Made by a program: the position numbers and the translations under genes. A DNA stretch of 64,000 nucleotides from contig JAHBZM010000001.1 of NCBI GenBank assembly GCA_019635435.1, positions 1,736,001-1,800,000 on the forward strand. Direction: 5' to 3'. This DNA comes from Ramlibacter sp. (GTDB taxonomy: Bacteria; Pseudomonadota; Gammaproteobacteria; Burkholderiales; Burkholderiaceae_C). Within the stretch, counting starts at the first letter, position 1. Every line of letters starts with the position of its first letter. Shown here one piece after another: positions 58,500-64,000 of this stretch. The notes under the pieces were generated by a model that was not told the origin of the DNA, did no database searches, and worked only from the letters and a program-made list of their open reading frames with translations.

Positions 58500-59687
58500 T
58501 CAGTCTTCCAGAAAATTGCCTGCGCTGAATTTCACGGGTGGCGCGTCCGGGTCAAAGCTCACGCCCGCCGGGTCCTGGCCCTGCGCCACGGCGTCGAGCT
58601 GCTTTTGCAGCAGGCGGCGCAGCATCACGATACCGCGGTCGGTGGTGGCCAAGTGCTCCTCGGAGTGCCGCGCAATGGGCCCCTGGCTGGTCATGGCCTC
58701 GTAGTCGCCGGGGAACTGCCGGTGCTCCTCCTCGGTCAGCTCCTCCCACAGCTTGCCGTTCAGGCGCGACCGCATTTTGGCCAGCTCACCGTGCTCGCGC
58801 ACCCGGCCCACCACGTAGATGCGGAAGTGATGGTCATCCATGGGCAGCACCCAGCCCAGCGACTCGACCCGGCCGTAGCGGCCGATGCGCGGGCTCGGGA
58901 TCACGCGCAGCGTGGGCAGGCCGGCTTCGCTGATGCGCCGCAGGGTCTTGCCATCAGGCAGTTTGCGCAGCGACAGCGTGCGCACGCTCAGTTCCTGGGT
59001 GTCCCAGGTGACCTGGGGCATCAGCGCCATCTGCTCGACAAACTGCGTGCCGCTGAACGACGAATGCAGGATGACCACGTGGAACGGGTCCACCAAGTTT
59101 TCGTAGTGCTGCAGCCAGTTGCACGGAATGATCTGCGGGCCGCCGCCGCCAATGCTGTTGCCATTGGCCTCGAGGAACTCGCCATCGTCCAGGGTTTCCA
59201 GGCACTCGTAGCGCGGCAGCACGGGCTTGCGCTCGGGCGGACCCATGTAGGCCCAGATCAGGCCATAGAGTTCCTGCACCGGGTGCCAGGGCTGGCGCAC
59301 CTTGTCGCGCGCGCGTCCGCCGTCGGGTTCACACGGCTGTTCCACGCAATGGCCCTGCACGTCAAACAGCCAGCCGTGGTAGCAGCAGCGGATGCCGCGC
59401 TCCTCGACCTTGCCGTAATACAGCGACGAGCCGCGGTGCGCGCAGTGCGGGTGCACCAGGCCGGGCCGGCCGGTCTTGTCCCGGAACAGGATCAGGTCCT
59501 CGCCCAGCACGCGCACTTTGCGCGGGGTGTCGGTGGCATCTTCGGCCAGGCCCACGGGATGCCAGTAGCGCCGCAGCAGCTCGCCCATGGGCGTGCCCGC
59601 ACCCACCTCGGTCAGGTCGGCGCGGTGGGTGGGCTGCGGGCGGCCGTAGGCCGTGCCAGTGTCCAGGGCAATCGGAATGACTTTCAC
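58500..59687 (-). CDS. Rieske non-haem iron oxygenase, phthalate/vanillate type
   Basis: The 395-residue oxygenase has the Rieske motif CAHRGSSLYYGKVEERGIRCCYHGW (Cys82, His84, Cys101, His104) and the mononuclear iron site ENLVDPFHVVILHSSF (Asp200, His203, His208). The layout fits single-component type I oxygenases such as phthalate 4,5-dioxygenase or VanA. The aromatic substrate is unknown. GTG at 59687 overlaps the stop of the Bug gene (GTGA), and the ferredoxin gene follows. This makes a three-gene uptake and oxidation unit. Confidence 0.9.
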   Translation of the reverse strand: MKVIPIALDTGTAYGRPQPTHRADLTEVGAGTPMGELLRRYWHPVGLAEDATDTPRKVRVLGEDLILFRDKTGRPGLVHPHCAHRGSSLYYGKVEERGIRCCYHGWLFDVQGHCVEQPCEPDGGRARDKVRQPWHPVQELYGLIWAYMGPPERKPVLPRYECLETLDDGEFLEANGNSIGGGGPQIIPCNWLQHYENLVDPFHVVILHSSFSGTQFVEQMALMPQVTWDTQELSVRTLSLRKLPDGKTLRRISEAGLPTLRVIPSPRIGRYGRVESLGWVLPMDDHHFRIYVVGRVREHGELAKMRSRLNGKLWEELTEEEHRQFPGDYEAMTSQGPIARHSEEHLATTDRGIVMLRRLLQKQLDAVAQGQDPAGVSFDPDAPPVKFSAGNFLED

Positions 59688-60658
59688 TGCCCCACCACCC
59701 CTGCGGCCTTGATCAGCTCTGACAGCCGCGGAAAGTCGGCCTTGTAGACCTCCATGAACTGGGCCGGCGTGTTGCCCAGTGGCTCGAAGCCGTAGCCCGT
59801 GAGGCGGGCCTGCACATCGGGCATCGCCGTGATCTCGCGCAGGGCGGTCACCCACATGTCCTGAATATTGGCGGGTAACCTGGCCGGCGCATACATGCCT
59901 ATCCAGCTGTCCACGTCAAAGCCCTGAAAGCCCTGCTCGGCGAACGTGGGCACGCTCGGCATGGTGGACACGCGGCGCGTGCCCGCAATGCCCAGCACCT
60001 TCATCTTGCCGCCCTGGCTTTGCGCGCGAGCGGTGGAGGGGTTGGCCCAGGCAAAGTCCAGCAGCTCGCCGAACAGGTCGTTGTGCGCGGCGGCCTCGGA
60101 TTTGTAGGCCGCATGGATCAGCTGTGCGCCGGTCTGGCGCTTGAGCAGTTCGCCAAACAGGTGGGCCGTGGAACCATTGCCCCAGGTGCCGTAGCTCAGG
60201 GGCTTGGGCGAGGCCTTGGCGTAGGCCACGAATTCCTTCAGGTTGTTGAACGGCGCATTGGCGCGGGCCACCAGCATGGGGCCGCCCGTGGCCAGCATGG
60301 ACAGCGGCGTGAAATCCTTGACCGGGTCGTAGGGCAGCTTGCTTTGCAGGATGGCGTTGTTCACGTGCGTGAGGGGCAGCGTCATCATCACCGTGTAGCC
60401 ATCCGCGGGCGCCTTGGCCACGTAGTCAGCGGCGATGATGCCGCTGGCGCCGGGCTTGGCGTCGATGATGATCGACTGGCCCCAGCGCTGCTGCAGTTTG
60501 TCGCCATAGACGCGGGCCAGCGTGTCGATCGGGCCGCCGGCGGTGCCGAACGGCACAATGCGGATCACCCGGCCCGGAAAGGCCGGCGCCTGGGCCAGCA
60601 CCGGCGCGGCGGCCAGGGCGGCCACGCTGGCGACGAAGGTTCTGCGGCTGTGGGTCAT
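59684..60658 (-). CDS. Bug-family periplasmic solute-binding protein
   Basis: The 324-residue protein has a Tat-like signal SRRTFVASVAALAAAPVLAQA. The Bug fold continues: FPGRVIRIVPFGTAGGPIDTLARVYGDKLQQRWGQSIIIDAKPGASGIIAADYVAKAPADGYT and PSVPTFAEQGFQGFDVDSW. It would bind an aromatic acid ligand in the periplasm. AGGAG lies nine bases before ATG 60658; a longer frame 60 bases upstream is disfavoured. It is the first gene of the oxygenase operon, next to a divergent LysR gene. Confidence 0.92.
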   Translation of the reverse strand: MTHSRRTFVASVAALAAAPVLAQAPAFPGRVIRIVPFGTAGGPIDTLARVYGDKLQQRWGQSIIIDAKPGASGIIAADYVAKAPADGYTVMMTLPLTHVNNAILQSKLPYDPVKDFTPLSMLATGGPMLVARANAPFNNLKEFVAYAKASPKPLSYGTWGNGSTAHLFGELLKRQTGAQLIHAAYKSEAAAHNDLFGELLDFAWANPSTARAQSQGGKMKVLGIAGTRRVSTMPSVPTFAEQGFQGFDVDSWIGMYAPARLPANIQDMWVTALREITAMPDVQARLTGYGFEPLGNTPAQFMEVYKADFPRLSELIKAAGVVGQ

Positions 60659-60723
60659 GGGTTGTCTCCTGTCGTTGTTGGAAAAGCGATGCATGATGCA
60701 ACGGGCGCAGCGCGCCACACAAT

Positions 60724-60736
60724 TCCAATGTTTGGA
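60724..60736. promoter_or_regulatory. LysR-type operator (T-N11-A palindrome)
   Basis: TCCAATGTTTGGA has perfect five-base arms and the T-N11-A form typical of LysR binding sites. It lies between the Bug gene and the divergent LysR gene, 9 bases before the LysR start, so it probably controls both. Confidence 0.65.
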
Positions 60737-60744
60737 TATGAGAT

Positions 60745-61671
60745 ATGAACCCGCGTGATATCCGCAGCCTCGATGTCGGCATGCTGCGCACTTTCGACGC
60801 CCTGATGCAGGAGCGCAGCGTGTCGCGCGCGGCGGCCCGGCTGTTCCTGAGCCAGCCCGCGGTCAGTGCCTCGCTCAACCGGCTGCGCGTGACCTTTGAC
60901 GATCCGCTTTTCACGCGCACCGCGCATGGGGTCACGCCCACGCCGCGTGCGCATGCGCTGGCGCCGCAGGTGGCGCGGCTGATCGATGGCCTCGCCGCCC
61001 TGATGAGCAGCGAACAGCCGTTTGACCCGGCCACGTCCAACCGGATTTTCCGCATCGCAGGCTCCGACCACCCGAGCCGCACGGTGCTGCCGGCGCTGGG
61101 CCGCAGGCTGGCCGAGCTGGGCTCGGCGGTGCGCATCGTCTGGGAGCCGCCGGGCACCTGGTCGCTGCCCGAACGCCTGCACAAGGGGGACCTGGACCTG
61201 GCCATGATCGCGCGCATCCGCGTGCCGCGCGACATGGAAACCCTCACGCTGTACGAAGACCACTATGTGCACGTCATGCGCGCCGACCATCCGCGCGCCC
61301 GGGAGCCTCTCACGCTCGACAGCTTCTGCGCCATCCCGCAGATCTTTCTGGGGTATGGCACCTCGATGCTGGACGACCTGATTGACGAGACCCTGGCGCG
61401 CACGGGTCACCAGCGGCTGGCCCAGCTGGCGGTGACCAGCTTTGGCCAGATTTTTCACCAGCTGCTGCACAGCGACCATGCGGCGGTATTGGGCCACCGG
61501 GTGGCGCTGGCGCACGGGGAGGCCGACGCGCTGTGCATCCGGCCCTTGCCCTTTGAGTTGCCCCGCTACCAGTCGCTGCTGTGCTGGGACGCGAGGGCGG
61601 AGGCCGATGCGGGCATCCAGTGGCTGAAGGCGCAGATTCGCGCCATTGCGGGGCCGCCAGACGGTGCCTGA
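60745..61671 (+). CDS. LysR-type transcriptional regulator
   Basis: The 308-residue protein has the LysR N-terminal winged helix: LDVGMLRTFDALMQERSVSRAAARLFLSQPAVSASLNRLRVTFDDPLFTRTAHGVTPT. A periplasmic-binding-protein-type co-inducer domain follows. It is divergent from the Bug-Rieske-ferredoxin operon and is its likely activator, responding to the aromatic substrate or product. Confidence 0.93.
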   Translation: MNPRDIRSLDVGMLRTFDALMQERSVSRAAARLFLSQPAVSASLNRLRVTFDDPLFTRTAHGVTPTPRAHALAPQVARLIDGLAALMSSEQPFDPATSNRIFRIAGSDHPSRTVLPALGRRLAELGSAVRIVWEPPGTWSLPERLHKGDLDLAMIARIRVPRDMETLTLYEDHYVHVMRADHPRAREPLTLDSFCAIPQIFLGYGTSMLDDLIDETLARTGHQRLAQLAVTSFGQIFHQLLHSDHAAVLGHRVALAHGEADALCIRPLPFELPRYQSLLCWDARAEADAGIQWLKAQIRAIAGPPDGA

Positions 61672-61692
61672 GCGCGAAAAGCCCCGGCGGGC

Positions 61693-61892
61693 TATAATGC
61701 GTAGTGGCCTGCCAACGGCCTGCAGCCTGACCCATCGCGGGAAGGGCCTGATCCAAGACGCAAACCCGGCCCTCCGCGAGAGGTCCATGCCGCCAGGTTT
61801 GCAAGCACCGGCGCCTTGGCATGCCGGACTTTTTTTCCAAACCATCACCCGCAGTGGCCTGATCCGTTGCGGCGAAGCATATTGAGCATCTC
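61693..61892 (+). ncRNA. Structured leader or small RNA upstream of the infA unit
   Basis: A TATAAT box at 61693-61698 starts a 200-base stretch without a gene. It can fold extensively: GCAAACC (61760-61766) pairs with GGTTTGC (61796-61802), and CCGGC (61808-61812) with GCCGG (61823-61827). The second pair is followed by seven T (61830-61836), a terminator-like end. A second nine-pair hairpin (61849-61857 with 61864-61872, two G-U pairs) lies just before the next start. It may be a riboswitch or attenuator, a temperature-sensing leader, or an sRNA of about 135 nt. It matches no RNA family that I recognise. Confidence 0.45.
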
Positions 61893-62135
61893 ATGAAGCA
61901 AACCAACAACAACATTACCGTGGGCAAGTACCTGATTTCACCCTTGCCCAAAAAACTCGACAACGGCTGGTGGGCCATTTCCGTGTCCATCCGCTCCGGT
62001 TCCGGCAGCGGCACGCATGACCGCGTGCTGCGCCTGACCCGGCTTTTTCGCGACAAGCTGGCCGCGGCTGAATACGCCGTGGCCGAAGGCCTGCGCTGGC
62101 TCGGCCCCCGTGCCGCCGGCGCGACCCCCGTTTAA
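61893..62135 (+). CDS. Small unknown protein upstream of infA
   Basis: The 80-residue protein starts MKQTNNNITVGKYLISPLPK, has a GWWAISVSIRSGSGSGTHDRVLRLTRLF core, and an Ala-rich C-terminus. The core strand and loop pattern (aromatic pair, SIRSG) resembles small proteins often placed beside cold-shock genes in betaproteobacteria, but the family is not named. It is 10 bases before infA, probably one transcript. Confidence 0.6.
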   Translation: MKQTNNNITVGKYLISPLPKKLDNGWWAISVSIRSGSGSGTHDRVLRLTRLFRDKLAAAEYAVAEGLRWLGPRAAGATPV

Positions 62136-62145
62136 GGAGAACTTG

Positions 62146-62391
62146 ATGGCCAAGGAAGAACTGATTGAAATGCGCGGCAAGGTGTCGGAAGTGCTGCCGG
62201 ACTCACGCTTTCGCGTGACGCTGGAAAACGGGCACGAACTGATCGCCTACACCGGCGGCAAGATGCGCAAGCACCACATCCGCATCATCGCCGGCGACAA
62301 CGTCTCGCTCGAACTCTCGCCCTACGACCTGACCAAGGGCCGCATCATGTTCCGCCACCTGGCGGGTCGCAGCGGTCCGGCACCGCGCTGA
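62146..62391 (+). CDS. infA: Translation initiation factor IF-1 (second-type copy)
   Basis: The 81-residue protein has the S1-like OB fold: MAKEELIEMRGKVSEVLPDSRFRVTLENGHELIAYTGGKMRKHHIRIIAGDNVSLELSPYDLTKGRI. This is IF-1, which binds the A-site of 30S. Betaproteobacteria often carry two infA genes; this one is not in a ribosomal operon, so it is likely the additional copy. GGAG lies seven bases before the ATG. Control by the upstream structured leader is possible. Confidence 0.93.
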   Translation: MAKEELIEMRGKVSEVLPDSRFRVTLENGHELIAYTGGKMRKHHIRIIAGDNVSLELSPYDLTKGRIMFRHLAGRSGPAPR

Positions 62392-62436
62392 GCAGGGCGC
62401 CTCGGCGCGGGGCAGGCATGAGGGCACAATGCCTTC

Positions 62437-63108
62437 ATGCCGCTCAAAACCATTGAAATGGAAACTGGCGCCAACCCCGGCGCCAGCATCGTGCTCATGC
62501 ACGGCCTCGGGGCCGATGGCAACGACTTCGTGCCCATCGCCCACGAACTGGACCTGGCCCCCGCGGGGCCGGTTCGCTTTGTTTTTCCCAATGCACCCAT
62601 CATTCCTGTGACCATCAACGGGGGCCACGCCATGCCCGCCTGGTATGACATCCTGGGCTTCGACCTGGTCCGGCGCGAGGACGAGGCCGGGCTGCGCCGT
62701 TCTCAGGCCGGGATCGAGGAGGTGCTGGCCCGCGAGGTGGCGCGCGGCGTGCCCGCGCACCGCATCGTGCTGGCGGGTTTTTCGCAGGGTTGCGCCATGG
62801 CGCTGATGACGGGCCTGCGCCACGCCCACCGGCTCGCGGGCATCGTCGGCCTGTCGGGCTACCTGCCGCTGGCCGCCACCACGGCGGCCGAACGCAACCC
62901 GGCCAATGCCCAGACCCCGGTGTTCCTGGCGCACGGCCAGCAGGATGACGTGGTGGTGATCAGCCGCGCCACCCAGTCACGCGACGCCCTGCAGGCGCTG
63001 GGCTATGAGGTGCAGTGGCACGACTACCCGATGCCGCATTCGGTGTGCCTGGAAGAGATCGCCGACCTGAACCGCTGGCTGCTGCGCGTGCTGCGTCCCG
63101 CGGCCTGA
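62437..63108 (+). CDS. Carboxylesterase/phospholipase-type alpha/beta hydrolase
   Basis: The 223-residue enzyme has the nucleophile elbow GFSQG (Ser116), acid Asp170 in HGQQDDVV, and His201 in PMPHSVC. The oxyanion HGLGADGNDF at 22-31 is typical of the EstB/acyl-protein thioesterase group. It cleaves short-chain esters; the natural substrate is unknown. No signal peptide. Confidence 0.92.
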   Translation: MPLKTIEMETGANPGASIVLMHGLGADGNDFVPIAHELDLAPAGPVRFVFPNAPIIPVTINGGHAMPAWYDILGFDLVRREDEAGLRRSQAGIEEVLAREVARGVPAHRIVLAGFSQGCAMALMTGLRHAHRLAGIVGLSGYLPLAATTAAERNPANAQTPVFLAHGQQDDVVVISRATQSRDALQALGYEVQWHDYPMPHSVCLEEIADLNRWLLRVLRPAA

Positions 63109-63135
63109 GCGGGTGGGGCGGGCCTGGAGGCCGTT

Positions 63136-63789
63136 CTAGAGCCGGGCGGGCTCGGTGGCTGCAAAGCCGCCGCTGGCCTGGCCGGACTGCTCCGCCACAT
63201 GGCGCTGGGCAAAGGCCTCGTCGCCGTTCATGAACAACCGGTTCAGCGCCGCGAGGTCGTCGGCGGTTTCGGGGTCAAGGGTGGAGACTTCCATACCCCT
63301 GGGCACTTGCAATGCCGGTGCTGGCGCGGGCACCGGCGCGGGGGCCGGCTCGGGCGCGACCGACGCCGTCCAGATCTTGGGCGATGGCATGGGGGGACAG
63401 ACGGACTCATCAGCGAGCGCGAACTGCCAGGAGATGCCCATGAACCAGTTCATGGCCAGCGGGTCGAACAGCCCGATGCGCTGGAGCAGGCTGTTCTGGA
63501 ACGAGACGCCATAGGTCAGCAGCCGGGTGTCCCAGTGGTGGACCTTCAGGCGCAGGTGCATGCCCGGGTCGGAGTTGCGCCGCGTCATCACGAACGCCTC
63601 GCCCGTGATCCAGGCCGTGGGAATGCCGTGCTTGACCAGGGTGTCGCGCAGCACCACGCGAACCAGTTCCCGGCGCGTGGATGTCTGGCTGGCCGCAGGC
63701 ATCTGCGAGACAGGCGATGCCCGGAATTGTGTCGATGCCGGTGCTGACGGCGGCCGGGGGGCCTTGAAAAGACTCGTCAAAAAGCTCAT
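63136..63789 (-). CDS. Unknown protein with Pro/Ala-rich linker
   Basis: The 217-residue protein has an unknown N-terminal domain (RRELVRVVLRDTLVKHGIPTAWITGEAFVMTRRNSDPGMHLRLKVHHWDTRLLTYGVSFQNSLLQRIGLFDP) with conserved tryptophans. A Pro/Ala-repeat linker follows (APEPAPAPVPAPAPA, about 146-160), then a helical C-terminal tail with DPETADDLAALNRLFMNGDEAFA. It looks like a soluble hypothetical that is common in the family. An ATG near TTTCAAGGCC-type sequence is used; no alternative is better. Confidence 0.65.
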   Translation of the reverse strand: MSFLTSLFKAPRPPSAPASTQFRASPVSQMPAASQTSTRRELVRVVLRDTLVKHGIPTAWITGEAFVMTRRNSDPGMHLRLKVHHWDTRLLTYGVSFQNSLLQRIGLFDPLAMNWFMGISWQFALADESVCPPMPSPKIWTASVAPEPAPAPVPAPAPALQVPRGMEVSTLDPETADDLAALNRLFMNGDEAFAQRHVAEQSGQASGGFAATEPARL

Positions 63790-63889
63790 GGGGATGGGCC
63801 TCCGCGAAACCCGTGGATGCCGCCCTCCCGTGAAATCAGTCGACGCGGATCAACCCATAGAGTAACAAATTGTCACGCCGGACGCCACG

Positions 63890-63920
63890 AAAAAAAGCGG
63901 CGGCGTGCTTTGCCACGCTA
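63890..63920 (-). terminator. Rho-independent terminator of the right-edge gene
   Basis: Read on the minus strand, AGCG and GGC pair with GCC and CGCT across a short loop, followed by TTTTTTT at 63896-63890. It begins inside the stop codon of the partial gene. Confidence 0.5.
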
Positions 63921-64000
63921 TTTGTTCTTGAGCTTGCCGCGCGGCATCACCGTGGTGGTGGGCGGCAGGGGCCGGTCGGAAGACCCCGGTTTGGGCGGTG
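63918..64000 (-). CDS. Partial gene at the right edge (C-terminus only)
   Basis: A frame entering from the right edge reads PPKPGSSDRPLPPTTTVMPR then GKLKNK and stops with TAG at 63918-63920. The basic tail and the terminator right after it support a real gene end. Only 26 residues are visible and the family cannot be named. Confidence 0.45.
   Translation of the reverse strand, partial: PPKPGSSDRPLPPTTTVMPRGKLKNK

Overview
The window is about 64 kb of GC-rich chromosome. Gene content suggests a betaproteobacterium of the order Burkholderiales, most likely family Comamonadaceae. Pointers are the kynB-kynU-kynA order, argD-argF next to a DUF3579 gene and rpsT, the perM-like/hda/HAD/pcnB/folK run, two Bug-type (TctC-like) periplasmic binding proteins, a second-type infA gene, and GC-rich dispersed repeats of a kind common in that family. 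No rRNA, tRNA, CRISPR array, phage or transposase gene was found.

Layout. 1-7.0 kb: a secreted G8/CEMIP-like beta-helix protein running off the left edge, then a haem peroxidase module (catalase-family protein convergent with a three-gene DyP peroxidase operon that carries two related unknown proteins). 7.1-12.6 kb: an XRE/MmyB-type regulator, a small membrane protein, aconitase (acnA) and a coupled FAD monooxygenase. 12.6-18.8 kb: the tryptophan-to-anthranilate kyn operon with an unusual winged-helix/GHKL-ATPase/DUF4325 gene behind it, then argD-argF with a terminator-like hairpin in the leader. 19-30.7 kb: mostly housekeeping genes (DUF3579, rpsT, murJ, SirB1-like, orphan ParA, GlxA/DJ-1 pair, purM, AI-2E-family permease, hda, HAD phosphatase, pcnB, folK).

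30.7-33.4 kb is a compositional break with lower GC. It holds four single-gene units separated by attC-like sites (RYYYAAC...GTTRRRY with internal inverted repeats), and each gene starts within a few bases of a GTTRRRY core. This looks like an integron cassette cluster without an integrase (a CALIN). All four cassette proteins are unknown.

33.7-43.9 kb: a beta-CASP metallo-beta-lactamase, several small DUF proteins, a stand-alone actin/MreB-like half domain, an orphan F0F1 ATP synthase subunit c gene, a ferredoxin plus five-haem cytochrome c operon, and GNAT, DUF808 and methyltransferase genes. 43.9-47.3 kb: a translationally coupled operon of chorismate mutase, a Bug-type binding protein and a TrpEG/PhzE-like protein whose glutaminase half and part of its chorismate site have lost key residues. 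47.5-51.2 kb: two divergent L,D-transpeptidase-like proteins around two LuxR-type regulators. 51-58 kb: Nudix, SDR, gshA, TIGR00266, HPF/RaiA-like, aspartoacylase-like and SRPBCC genes. 58.2-61.7 kb: a Rieske oxygenase with a stand-alone VanB-type ferredoxin and a Bug protein, controlled by a divergent LysR. 61.7-64 kb: a structured leader or sRNA ahead of a small gene and infA, an esterase, and two genes at the right edge.

The best candidates for undescribed biology are the cassette cluster, the pseudo-TrpEG/chorismate mutase/binding protein operon, the kyn-linked GHKL-DUF4325 protein, the DyP-associated paralog pair, the orphan atpE and the structured leader before infA. All function calls rest on reading translated sequence and remembered family motifs; no database search was run.
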